DNA from: Zavarzinia marina
GTDB lineage: Bacteria > Pseudomonadota > Alphaproteobacteria > Zavarziniales > Zavarziniaceae
Reading direction: 5' to 3'
Length of the DNA stretch: 64,000 nucleotides
NCBI RefSeq assembly: GCF_021568905.1
Contig: NZ_JAKGSB010000002.1
Location: 600,079-664,078, forward strand
Position 1 is the stretch's first letter, and each line of letters opens with the position of its first letter. Positions 54,610 to 64,000 of this stretch are shown piece after piece. A model generated the notes under the pieces. The model made no database searches and was not told the DNA's origin. It saw nothing but the letters and a program-made list of their open reading frames with translations. Made by a program: the position numbers and the translations under genes.

Positions 54610-56028
54610 TCACTTGTAGTCGCGCAGCTGGTCGATATCGAACAGGCTGGGCGTCGGATTGGTGTCGAGGTTTTCCCAGCGCGATTCCATCTCGAGCCAG
54701 GTGATGCGGTTGGAGATCACGTTCCAGAGCGCGACCTGACGCCACTGGGCCTGACCGGTGTTCGGCACCCAGTCGCGGCTGTCGTACCAGACACGCATCA
54801 GGTTGCCCCGGGCGTCGTAGAACTCGTTGGCGACCGGATAGTAGAATTCCTTGTCCAGGTAGATCCGGCGCTTGGAGTAGATGTATTTGCCGGTCTTGTC
54901 CTTGATCTCCAGGATCCAGACGGGACGCAACTCGAGCTCGACCGTATCGACCGCGCAGGAACCGTCGCGCTGGGCCGCCTGATAGAAGTGGCCGGTGTGA
55001 GGGAAGCCCAGGGTCCAGCTTTCGCCGACCAGTTCGTAGTCGAACTTGCTGGGATCGGTCTTCACCCAATAGGCACGCCAGTCGTCCCAGATCAACTCGA
55101 GGCCCGCGGCCAGCGGATCCTGGCCGTCGGTGGCCGAGAGGATGCGGGTGCGCTTCAGGGTCGGCACGAAGACCTTGAAGTCGTCTTCCTTGCTGGCGTC
55201 GGCATAGCGCTTGCGCACGCCGGAGAGACCGCGCACGTCACGGGGGTCGGTGAAGTAGACCGCGCCGCCCTCGACGACGCCATCCATGCCGTTGATGTCG
55301 CCGAACGGCTCGACGTCCTTGCGGCCGTGCATCTTCTGCCACCACAGTTCGGCCTTGTACTGGCGTTCCAGGCTGCCGCTGCTGTTGCAGACGTCCATGG
55401 TGATCGGGTGGAAGTTCAGATTGTCGTTGGCGATGCCGTGGGCGACGAAGGACCAGGTGGCCTCCAGGCCGTTCTTCGGGTTGAGGAAGGGCATGGCCCC
55501 CTGGGTCGCCAGGGCGAACTGGCCGTCGGGGGTCAGCAGATTGCCGTCGGGGGTGGCGTTGAAGGCGGTGCCCTTGGCGGCTTCGCTCTGCTCCAGGGTG
55601 CCCTTCGGCATGTAGTAGGACGCGGTCGGCACGATCACCGCCTGCTTCCAGCCGAACCAGGCGCTGTCCTTGAAGCGCTCGGCCAGGGACGGCAGGATAT
55701 AGGGCTTCAGCCATTCGGCATCGACGTTGCCGGCATTGATCACCGTGCCCGGCTTCAGCTCCGGCGGCAGGCTGGCGCCGGCCAGCATGCCCGGCGCGTC
55801 GTAGCCGCGAAGCGCCGACCAGCGCTTGGCGACGGCGAGCGCCTCGGCCGAGCCGAGGGCGTCGACGAATTTCGAGCGGCCGTTGCCTTCGCCGTGTTCG
55901 GCGATGAAGGCCTTCCATGCGGCGACGCCGTCCTCCGGACTGGCCATCGCGACCTGGGATGCGCCGATCGTGGCGCCTCCCAGGGTCAGGGCGGCGACGA
56001 TGCCGGTCGCCATGGATCTGATCTTCAT
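54610..56028 (-). CDS. DUF1329 protein of the sigma54-controlled module
   Basis: 472 aa with a signal peptide (IVAALTLGGATIGASQVAMA). The family blocks ELWWQKMHGRKDVEPFGDING, VELELRPVWILEIKDKTGKYIYSKRRIYLDKEF and the end LFDIDQLRDYK are shared with the phenol-operon copy at 41802. CGGGAGGAACGT precedes the ATG. Last gene of the four-gene operon; the periplasmic partner of the barrel encoded just upstream (28-bp gap). Function inferred only. Confidence 0.88.
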   Translation of the reverse strand: MKIRSMATGIVAALTLGGATIGASQVAMASPEDGVAAWKAFIAEHGEGNGRSKFVDALGSAEALAVAKRWSALRGYDAPGMLAGASLPPELKPGTVINAGNVDAEWLKPYILPSLAERFKDSAWFGWKQAVIVPTASYYMPKGTLEQSEAAKGTAFNATPDGNLLTPDGQFALATQGAMPFLNPKNGLEATWSFVAHGIANDNLNFHPITMDVCNSSGSLERQYKAELWWQKMHGRKDVEPFGDINGMDGVVEGGAVYFTDPRDVRGLSGVRKRYADASKEDDFKVFVPTLKRTRILSATDGQDPLAAGLELIWDDWRAYWVKTDPSKFDYELVGESWTLGFPHTGHFYQAAQRDGSCAVDTVELELRPVWILEIKDKTGKYIYSKRRIYLDKEFYYPVANEFYDARGNLMRVWYDSRDWVPNTGQAQWRQVALWNVISNRITWLEMESRWENLDTNPTPSLFDIDQLRDYK

Positions 56029-56056
56029 ACGTTCCTCCCGTGGTGGTTGGTTTTCG

Positions 56057-57934
56057 TTAGAACTGATAGGTGAGCGAGAACTCGATCGCGTCGGCATTGT
56101 CGTAGAGGCCCATGAGCCCCTGTTCGTTCTTGCCTTCGTAGTGGATGAGTTCGATACGCGGCCGGATGTTGTCGCCGAAGTAGTTCAGGTCGACGCGCTG
56201 GCGATAGGCGAAGCCTTCGTTCTGGAAGTCGTAGGCGGCCAGCCCTTCGAGATAGAGACGGCCCTGGTCCAGCGCCTTCCACCACAGGAAGGTGGCGTAG
56301 GTCTGCACCGGGTGGACCTTCGAGCCATAGGCCGCATAGGGCGACTGGAACATCAGGTCCTTGGAATCCTGGGTGATGATGTTGAAGAGCTGGAAGCTGG
56401 TGAAGATCGAGCTTTCCTGGCCCTCCCAGAACGGCAGCCACAGGAAGTAGTCGAAGCCGGTCATGATCGAGATCTGATCGCGGAAGGTTACGCTCTCGTC
56501 CGGGTTGGAGATCAGCGCCGGCGTGCCGTAGGCCTCGGTGCCGACGTTGGTGTTGACACGATAGCGGTTGAAGGGCTTGTCGAACTCGTAGGACGCCTCG
56601 ACGCGGAACACCGGCGCCACGTCCTTCGGCCCGAAGGCGAGTTCGACCATGTCGCGGGTGAAGGTCGCGCCGATCAGCTTCTTGCGGTACTTGTAGTCCA
56701 GCTCGAAGTTGGTGGTGACCGAGCACATGGGCGGCAGGATGCCGGTGGCGCAGCCGTAGAGATTGATCGGATAGGCGCCGAGCAGATCACCGAGCGAACC
56801 GAGCAAGCCGCCCGTCGTGGTGCGCATGGCGTCGAGATAGCCGACCCCCGGCGCATGCACCAGGGTCTCGAGCAGGGACTGGCTGAGCGGTACGTTCAGC
56901 AGCGCCTCGTCGGCATTGTGGGTCGCGCTGCCGACGTGGAGCGTCGAGTCGCGCATCTTCACGATCGGCAGTTCCTGCCAGCCGTAATAGGCGTTCAGGG
57001 TGCCTTCGCCGTGCAGCGCCTGAAATTTGAAACGTGCCGCCAGGGTCGCGTCCGTCATCGAGAACTCGCGCGGCGTCACGTCCGAGAGATGGGCGGCGAA
57101 ATAGGGGATGCCCTTGCCCGAGACCGGATCGATCAGATAGGGGAAGGGAAAGCCGTAGAGCCCGCCGGATGTGGTGTCGCCCGGGGTCGGATTGTTGATG
57201 ACGAACTGGTCGTGATGGGTCTCGGGCATGAAGATCAGCTCGAGGCCGGGCTTCTTCAGGCCGATCCATTCGAAGGGCGCGGCGATGCCGATCTCGTCGA
57301 AGTTCAGGTCGAGGGCGGCCATCCAGCTCGGGATGCGGATCTCGTCGCTGTCGCCGAGCACGCCCTTCATGCGCAGGTCCTGGGCATGCAGCACGTCGAG
57401 GAGGCGGATGCCGTCCGACTGGCCCCAGCCGCGCACGAACTTGCCGACCTTGAGGGCGAAGCGGTTGTAGTCGTCGGTGATCTTGATCGCCAGCTCGCGG
57501 ATCATCTCGTCTTCGAAGTCGTCGAGATAGCGGTTCTGGCGGTCGACCGTATTGCCGAAGGGATCGTCCCTGCCGCCGCCCCGGCGGTTCAGGTGATAGC
57601 CGTACTGCTGGGTCGCGTCGTAACTGTAGGGGTTCTGGATGCCGCTGCCCTTGATGTCGGCGCCCCAGCTGTCGACCCAGTCGCCGCGCAGCCAGAAATT
57701 GCCGGTGACGGCGATATTGCGCGACGGTTTCCAGCTGATGTCGGCTTCGGCGATGTAGTTCGCCTGGGCGAGCTTGAACATGCCGTCCGTCAGTTCGGAA
57801 TAGCCGAAGGCCACCCCCTGCTTCACGCGTCCGCCGATGCTGACGTTGTCGAACCCTTCGGCCAAGCCGGCCAGCGCACCCGCTGCCGCACCGCCCAAAA
57901 TGGTCGACGCCAGCAGGATGTTCACCAGTTTCAT
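56057..57934 (-). CDS. DUF1302-like outer-membrane barrel of the RND module
   Basis: 625 aa. A short signal peptide (VNILLASTILGGAAAGALA), then FDNVSIGGRVKQGVAFGYS, many amphipathic strands and a final FSLTYQF ending in Phe, the outer-membrane insertion signal. Likeness to DUF1302 is partial: GKFVRGWGQSDGIRLLDVL corresponds to the NWGEALF-INPIDV block. It is more diverged than the four array paralogues. GAGGCAGGGGG precedes the ATG. Placed between the RND exporter and DUF1329, it is the likely outer-membrane component. Confidence 0.75.
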   Translation of the reverse strand: MKLVNILLASTILGGAAAGALAGLAEGFDNVSIGGRVKQGVAFGYSELTDGMFKLAQANYIAEADISWKPSRNIAVTGNFWLRGDWVDSWGADIKGSGIQNPYSYDATQQYGYHLNRRGGGRDDPFGNTVDRQNRYLDDFEDEMIRELAIKITDDYNRFALKVGKFVRGWGQSDGIRLLDVLHAQDLRMKGVLGDSDEIRIPSWMAALDLNFDEIGIAAPFEWIGLKKPGLELIFMPETHHDQFVINNPTPGDTTSGGLYGFPFPYLIDPVSGKGIPYFAAHLSDVTPREFSMTDATLAARFKFQALHGEGTLNAYYGWQELPIVKMRDSTLHVGSATHNADEALLNVPLSQSLLETLVHAPGVGYLDAMRTTTGGLLGSLGDLLGAYPINLYGCATGILPPMCSVTTNFELDYKYRKKLIGATFTRDMVELAFGPKDVAPVFRVEASYEFDKPFNRYRVNTNVGTEAYGTPALISNPDESVTFRDQISIMTGFDYFLWLPFWEGQESSIFTSFQLFNIITQDSKDLMFQSPYAAYGSKVHPVQTYATFLWWKALDQGRLYLEGLAAYDFQNEGFAYRQRVDLNYFGDNIRPRIELIHYEGKNEQGLMGLYDNADAIEFSLTYQF

Positions 57935-57999
57935 GTTAGCCCCCTGCCTCGTTACGGCGGTCCTCGAACCGCCTTCCTCCCAAGCGTCTTGTCTCTTTG

Positions 58000-58056
58000 G
58001 CCGGCGGACGGTTCCGCCGGCTTACCTCTTCCTCTTCCGGCGGATCACTCCGCCGG
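58000..58056. repeat. Two adjacent, near-identical hairpins
   Basis: GCCGGCGGA-CGGT-TCCGCCGGC (58000-58021) and CCGGCGGA-TCAC-TCCGCCGG (58037-58056). The second spans the stop codon of the exporter gene (58045-58047). They look like a local duplication and fall between the exporter and barrel cistrons, where they could slow RNA decay or tune expression. No T-tract, so not a clear terminator. Confidence 0.5.
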
Positions 58057-60405
58057 CTTTCCCAATGCTTCGGCGCCCAGGGCCACCTTCGCCTCCGTGC
58101 GACCATGGGCGTGTTTCGCCAGCGACTTCGGGCGGAACAGCAGGACCATGCAGGGCACGAAGATCAGCGCGCCGAGCATGTTGAAGAACAGCACCACGGC
58201 ATGGAGCACGCCCATCTCGGCCTGGAAGCGCAGCGCCGAGAAGAAGGCCCAGGGCATGACCGGCGCGATCATGGTGATCGCCGTGATCATCACCGCGTTG
58301 CCCGAGGTGCGCAGCGCGTGGCCAATGGCCTCCTCGTAGCTCTCGCCCTCGGCCAGGGACTCGCGGACCCGGTGCAGGATGTAGATGCCGTAATCGGCTG
58401 CGAGGCCGACACCGAGTGCCGCCAGCGGCAGGGTGTTGATGTTGAGGCCGATCCCCATCAGCCACATGAAGGTGTCGGTCATGAAGGTGGAGGTCAGCAG
58501 GGCGAAGATCAGCACGCCCGTGACCCACAGCGAGCGGAAGGCGAGGAAGATGCAGCCCGCGATGAAGACCACGATCGCGATCAGGACGGCATCCTTGGTC
58601 TGCTCGATCTCGGTGTTCACCGCTTCCGCGATGCCGACCTGACCGCCGGCGACCATCAGTTTCGCGCCGTTCGGCAGCGGCGGCATGGCGGCGATGAAGT
58701 CGCGCGCCAGGCTGGTCACCGCCTTCACCGTGGTGCCGGTCTTGTCGTCCAGCGGCACGATGATGTTGCCGATGCGCCAGGTCTCGTCGGTATAGGCCTT
58801 GAAGTCGCCCGGCTCGCCCTTGGAGGAGTAGAGATAGACGTTGAACGCCACCTCGTCCGCCGTCTCCGGCACGATGGCATAGGACGGATCGCCCTCGTAG
58901 AGCACCTGGTTCACCGCCTGCACCATGGGCACCATGCTCTGCGGGTGGCGGGCCTTCGGCTCGTTCTGCCAGATGTAACGCGACAGTTCCTCGATCGCGC
59001 GATAGGTCGCGGGCTGGATCATGGTCTCGTCCGGGCCTTCGACATAGACCAGCATGACGTCGGTGCCGACCCCGGCGAAGCGCTCGTTGATCAGCGCGTT
59101 GTCCTCGTTGTAGCGGGCATCCGGCCACAGGATCGGGCTGCCCACGGCATCGCCGATGACGACGAAGCGCGCGCCGAAGATGCCGCCCACCAGGCACAGC
59201 GCGGTGACCGCGATGACGATCCGGGGATAGCGGTTGAACCGGGCGTATTTCCAGACCGTCTCGACCCAGGTGGTGCGGGCGCGGAAGCGCCCCGGGCGCG
59301 GCATCAGGCACAGCAGCGACGCCGTGAAGATCAGCGCCGGCGCGATCGCCAGCAGCCAGGCGCCGCAGATGATGCCCAGCGCCTGCAGGCTGGGCACGCC
59401 GATCATGACGAGGACGAAGAAGCCGCCCGCCGCCGCCACGATCGCCGTCAGGCTGGGCACGAAGACCTGGGCCAGGCCGCCGACCACGGCATCGCCCATG
59501 GCGACGCCCGGCTGCAGGCGTTCGAACACGCGCGACATGAACTGCACGCAGTGCGACAGCACGATGGCGAAGACGAAGACCGGCAGGATGATCAGCAGCG
59601 GATCGAGATTATAGCCGACCAGCGCCATGGCGCCGGTGCCCCACAGCGTCCCGACGCCCGCCGTCAGCATGGGGATCAGCACCCCCATCCAGGAGCGGAA
59701 GTAGACGAACAGGATCAGGCCCGAGAACACCAGCGAGATCGCCACGAGGGTGATCGTCGCGCCGAGATCGTTGTAGATCGTGCCGAGCAGGATCGGCCGG
59801 CCGACCATATGGACCTTCACGCCGTTGGCCGCTTCCTTCGCGCCCAATTCGTCGATGAAGGTGACCAGCGTGGCGTAATCCGTGTCGTCCTTGAAGTCGG
59901 CGATGATCATCCCCGCCTTCTCGTCGTTGGAGACGAGGAGACCGCGGTACTGCGCCTTGATCGCCGCTTCGAAATTCGCCCATTCCTCGGGCGCGCGGGG
60001 CAGGTCGGGCCAGGCGATGGCGTTGATGTCGATGCGCCCGGCCGAGCCGACGATGGCCTTGGTCTTGCGCAGCGTCAGGGCCTGCACCAGATGGCGCTCG
60101 ACCGAGGGGTGGAAGAAGATCTCGTCCGCGACGCGCTTGTAGGCGGTCATGAACTTCTCGTTGTAGATCGTGCCTTCCGTGTTCTCGACCATGATCAGGG
60201 TCGTGTTGGCGCCGCCGAACTGGGCGCCGAACTTGGCCATCAGCTCCACGTTCGGGTGGTGCACCGGCAGCATCGCCTCCAGCACCACCTTCAGGGAGAG
60301 TTGGGTGAAGGACATGTAACCGAGGAAGGCCGTCAGCAGAACCATGCCCGCGGTGATGAGTTTGGCGCGCCGGCGCACCAGGCCGGCAATTCGGGTCGCG
60401 ATCAT
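58045..60405 (-). CDS. MMPL/RND-family exporter
   Basis: 786 aa with two copies of an RND-like unit: one helix, a large periplasmic loop and five helices. Membrane motifs include LPVFVFAIVLSHCVQFMSRVFE and the repeat LPLAALGVGLAADYGIYILHRVRE (the GxxxDYGI part is the MMPL proton-relay signature). The loops carry GRPILLGTIYNDLG and GGQVGIAEAVNTEIEQTKD. MMPL members export lipids or hydrophobic compounds using proton force. Its ATG overlaps the stop of the YCF48 gene, so the two are coupled. Confidence 0.88.
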   Translation of the reverse strand: MIATRIAGLVRRRAKLITAGMVLLTAFLGYMSFTQLSLKVVLEAMLPVHHPNVELMAKFGAQFGGANTTLIMVENTEGTIYNEKFMTAYKRVADEIFFHPSVERHLVQALTLRKTKAIVGSAGRIDINAIAWPDLPRAPEEWANFEAAIKAQYRGLLVSNDEKAGMIIADFKDDTDYATLVTFIDELGAKEAANGVKVHMVGRPILLGTIYNDLGATITLVAISLVFSGLILFVYFRSWMGVLIPMLTAGVGTLWGTGAMALVGYNLDPLLIILPVFVFAIVLSHCVQFMSRVFERLQPGVAMGDAVVGGLAQVFVPSLTAIVAAAGGFFVLVMIGVPSLQALGIICGAWLLAIAPALIFTASLLCLMPRPGRFRARTTWVETVWKYARFNRYPRIVIAVTALCLVGGIFGARFVVIGDAVGSPILWPDARYNEDNALINERFAGVGTDVMLVYVEGPDETMIQPATYRAIEELSRYIWQNEPKARHPQSMVPMVQAVNQVLYEGDPSYAIVPETADEVAFNVYLYSSKGEPGDFKAYTDETWRIGNIIVPLDDKTGTTVKAVTSLARDFIAAMPPLPNGAKLMVAGGQVGIAEAVNTEIEQTKDAVLIAIVVFIAGCIFLAFRSLWVTGVLIFALLTSTFMTDTFMWLMGIGLNINTLPLAALGVGLAADYGIYILHRVRESLAEGESYEEAIGHALRTSGNAVMITAITMIAPVMPWAFFSALRFQAEMGVLHAVVLFFNMLGALIFVPCMVLLFRPKSLAKHAHGRTEAKVALGAEALGKPAE

Positions 60406-61526
60406 TGGGTCACCTGCTCGATCTCGGTCGAAGGCGCGGCATCGGATGCCACGGTGGCGGCGGGCGTGAAGGTGCCGTCCAGCGCGTCGGCGCGCAGGAT
60501 GGCGCCGCCCTGGCCGACCGCCACCGCCCTGCCGTCGTCGCCGATGGCGACGCCGCCGATCCAGGAATAGGACAGCGGGAACCGGTCGGAGACGTCGGCC
60601 GGCGCCAGCCCCTTGGCCGACAGCGTCAGCAACAGCCCGTTGCCGCCGATCAGCCCGCCCGCGCCGTCCGCCGAAAGCGCCACCGCGAGGAAATGCTGCT
60701 CCGTACCCGTCGGAATCGGCGAAACGTCCCAGGCGCCGTAGTCGTCGCGCCGAAGCGACAGCAGCGTTCCGTTCAGGCCGACGGCAAAGCCGCGGTCGCC
60801 GGCGACGGCAACGTCGAGCAGGGTCGGATAGGACTGTTCGGTGAGCACGCGCCAGGATCGGCCGGCGTCCTCGGTCACGGCCACCACGCCGAATTCGCCG
60901 ACCGCCATGGCGCGGCGCCGGTCGATCGCGGCGACGCCGCTGAGGCGCGGCAGATCGCGGCCCTGATAGTCCGACAGCGCCTGTTCCCGCCAGCTCTTGC
61001 CGCCGTCCGAGGTGTGAAGAATGGTGCCGCCGTGACCGACCGCCCAGCCCCGCTCGGCATCGGCGAAATCGACGGCCCGCATATAGGTGCCGGCCTTCTC
61101 GTGGATCACGCGCCAGTCGCGACCGTCCTGATTACTTTCGAGGATCCGGCCACGATGGCTGACGGCGACATAGCCGCCTTCGGGGCGTCGCACGACGCGA
61201 CGCAGCAGATCACTCGTGCCGCTCGACACGGCGACCCAGGTGGAGAGGTCGCCGTCAGCGATGGCGACCGCGCCGTGATAGCCGCTGGCGACGGCATGCT
61301 CGCCGTCGATCGCGATTCCGAACAGCGAATCCGGATAGAGGCGGGGTGCCGGGACGGCGGCCCTGGCAGGCCCCGACAGGGCGAGCACCCCGGCGGTGAA
61401 GGCGGTGCCGGCCCCCAGCATCAGCAACTGCCGCCGCGAAAATTCCATCGAAGGCAGGTTTCTCTTCATACCGTCCGCACCCGATCGGCTGTGGCCGGCT
61501 GCCTCCTGTTTCTTGAACGCTCCCAC
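60402..61526 (-). CDS. YCF48-type propeller with Tat signal, first gene of the RND operon
   Basis: 374 aa from a GTG at 61526, chosen because GGGAGG lies nine bases upstream; an ATG at 61469 is a possible shorter start. A Tat signal (FSRRQLLMLGAGTAFTAG) means export in folded form. Asp-box repeats TSDGGKSW and TEDAGRSW, and WAVGHGGTILHT, give the YCF48 pattern. Its stop overlaps the exporter start. It is transcribed from the sigma54 promoter at 61576. Role unknown; a periplasmic adaptor of the exporter is plausible. Confidence 0.85.
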   Translation of the reverse strand: MGAFKKQEAAGHSRSGADGMKRNLPSMEFSRRQLLMLGAGTAFTAGVLALSGPARAAVPAPRLYPDSLFGIAIDGEHAVASGYHGAVAIADGDLSTWVAVSSGTSDLLRRVVRRPEGGYVAVSHRGRILESNQDGRDWRVIHEKAGTYMRAVDFADAERGWAVGHGGTILHTSDGGKSWREQALSDYQGRDLPRLSGVAAIDRRRAMAVGEFGVVAVTEDAGRSWRVLTEQSYPTLLDVAVAGDRGFAVGLNGTLLSLRRDDYGAWDVSPIPTGTEQHFLAVALSADGAGGLIGGNGLLLTLSAKGLAPADVSDRFPLSYSWIGGVAIGDDGRAVAVGQGGAILRADALDGTFTPAATVASDAAPSTEIEQVTQ

Positions 61527-61575
61527 GGCGTCGTTCCTCCCATCATTCGCGGTCCATGCCGCGTTGCCCCCCTTC

Positions 61576-61593
61576 CTGCAAGAACGTTGCCAA
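61576..61593 (-). promoter_or_regulatory. Sigma54 promoter of the YCF48-RND-DUF1302-DUF1329 operon
   Basis: Minus strand TTGGCAACGTTCTTGCAG: GG, ten bases, GC. Compared with TTGGCATGACGCTTGCAG at the phenol operon, the outer blocks TTGGCA and CTTGCAG are identical. The predicted start, about 12 bases beyond GC, lies near 61566, about 40 bases before the GTG start of the propeller gene. Confidence 0.88.
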
Positions 61594-61739
61594 TCGTGCC
61601 GATGCGGCAGCGCGGAATTTACAAAGCCCTGAATTTCCTGGAATTTTTCATTTGCCGTGACGCCGCGCGACACGGCGGTCGGCAGCTTTGACGCAACGCA
61701 ACTTTCTGATTTAGAGAAGCGCCGACGGTCCGGCGGTGA

Positions 61740-61770
61740 ATTTCGATAAACCGATGACGGCGATCGAAAT
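61740..61770. promoter_or_regulatory. Candidate activator dyad, RND-operon promoter
   Basis: ATTTCGAT (61740-61747) and ATCGAAAT (61763-61770), a perfect 8-bp inverted repeat with 15 bases between the arms, about 175 bases upstream of the -12 element. The distance fits an enhancer site, but the sequence differs from the XylR/DmpR consensus. Confidence 0.35.
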
Positions 61771-61908
61771 CGCCTCTCCCGCGATCACGCCGCCGCGTAT
61801 CCCGAGTGGATACATTCGCCCCGCGAACCATGCGCGCCCCGGTCGAAAGCGGACGCGGATACGAACGCGCGCGAACCCGCCGGGTCACGCCGCCCCGCCG
61901 AACGGCGA

Positions 61909-61934
61909 ACGCCCCGCGACGGGGCGCGGGGCGT
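61909..61934 (-). terminator. Hairpin after the sigma54 activator gene
   Basis: ACGCCCCGCG (61909-61918) and CGCGGGGCGT (61925-61934), a 10-bp stem with a 6-base loop, 20 bases past the stop of the regulator. No T-tract. It may end the regulator transcript ahead of the sigma54 promoter. Confidence 0.4.
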
Positions 61935-61954
61935 CGGCGCAACGGAACCGCGGA

Positions 61955-63751
<1,797 letters not shown>

Positions 63752-63782
63752 GTCGTCTCCCCCTTTTTGTGTCCCCCCTTGG

Positions 63783-63868
63783 CGTCATCCCGGCGCAGGC
63801 CGGGATCTCGTGGGCGAAGGGCTTTGTGCCTTCTCGTCGAAAGGCCCCGGCCTGCGCCGGGGCGACGC
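63783..63868. repeat. Intergenic palindromic repeat element, copy 3
   Basis: CGTCATCCCGGCG-CA-GGCCGGGATC arm, then a spacer with TCGTCGAAAGG, then CCCCGGCCTGCGCCGGGG. The TCGAAAGG link is also in the copy at 33108 (CGTCGAAAGGTCCCGGCC), so these are versions of one two-hairpin element. Confidence 0.7.
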
Positions 63869-63879
63869 TTCGAAAGACC

Positions 63880-64000
<121 letters not shown>

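Larger units (their letters stand above)
61527..61954. promoter_or_regulatory. 428-bp control region between the RND operon and the regulator gene
   Basis: No gene is supported. It contains the sigma54 promoter (61576-61593), an ATTTCGAT/ATCGAAAT dyad (61740-61770) and a hairpin after the regulator stop (61909-61934). Short open frames here lack ribosome sites and family likeness. Confidence 0.7.

Overview
The window is GC-rich DNA that reads as the chromosome of an alphaproteobacterium. It has tightly packed genes, an RpoH-type sigma factor with an intact RpoH box, Tat and Sec export signals, many GGAGG-type ribosome sites, and a GTCATCCCGGCG...GGCCGGGATC intergenic repeat that I recall as common in this class. 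I cannot name the genus from sequence alone.

Layout. Bases 34-1722 hold a divergent pair: a sorbosone-dehydrogenase-like propeller and a small Tat-exported protein. Bases 1786-15097 (minus strand) are an envelope-protein array: four DUF1302 outer-membrane barrels, two DUF1329 periplasmic proteins (one broken by a nonsense codon) and a YCF48-type propeller. Bases 15521-31197 are mostly core and miscellaneous genes: SMP-30 lactonase, amino-acid binding protein, rpoH, rluD, a JAMM protease, threonine aldolase, tRNA-Glu, a PIN toxin-antitoxin pair, an AcrAB-type efflux operon with a divergent TetR gene, DinB, and a HerA-like ATPase. Bases 31300-41747 carry an N-acyl-D-amino-acid deacylase, an AraC regulator, two SDRs, a phosphatase, two paralogous sterol-desaturase-family genes around an MFS gene, and small proteins.

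Bases 41802-54217 form a phenol catabolic operon on the minus strand: dmpKLMNOP (multicomponent phenol hydroxylase), an XylT-type ferredoxin, catechol 2,3-dioxygenase, and dmpC, E, H, I and D, with an extra 2Fe-2S flavoreductase and a DUF1329 gene at the end. dmpF and dmpG are missing. Bases 54610-61526 form a second minus-strand operon: a YCF48 propeller, an MMPL/RND exporter, a DUF1302-like barrel and DUF1329. Next to it (61955-63751) is a DmpR/MopR-type sigma54 activator whose phenol-pocket and zinc residues match MopR by spacing. The window closes in the 3' end of a class III alcohol dehydrogenase gene.

The most interesting result is regulatory. The phenol operon and the YCF48-RND-DUF1302-DUF1329 operon each start with a near-identical sigma54 promoter (TTGGCA-N5-CTTGCAG), and the phenol sensor gene lies beside them. 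A DUF1329 gene is also the last cistron of the phenol operon. This suggests that the exporter/barrel/DUF1329 module is part of the phenol response, perhaps moving aromatic or lipid material across the envelope. The 1786-15097 array looks like an expansion of the same parts.
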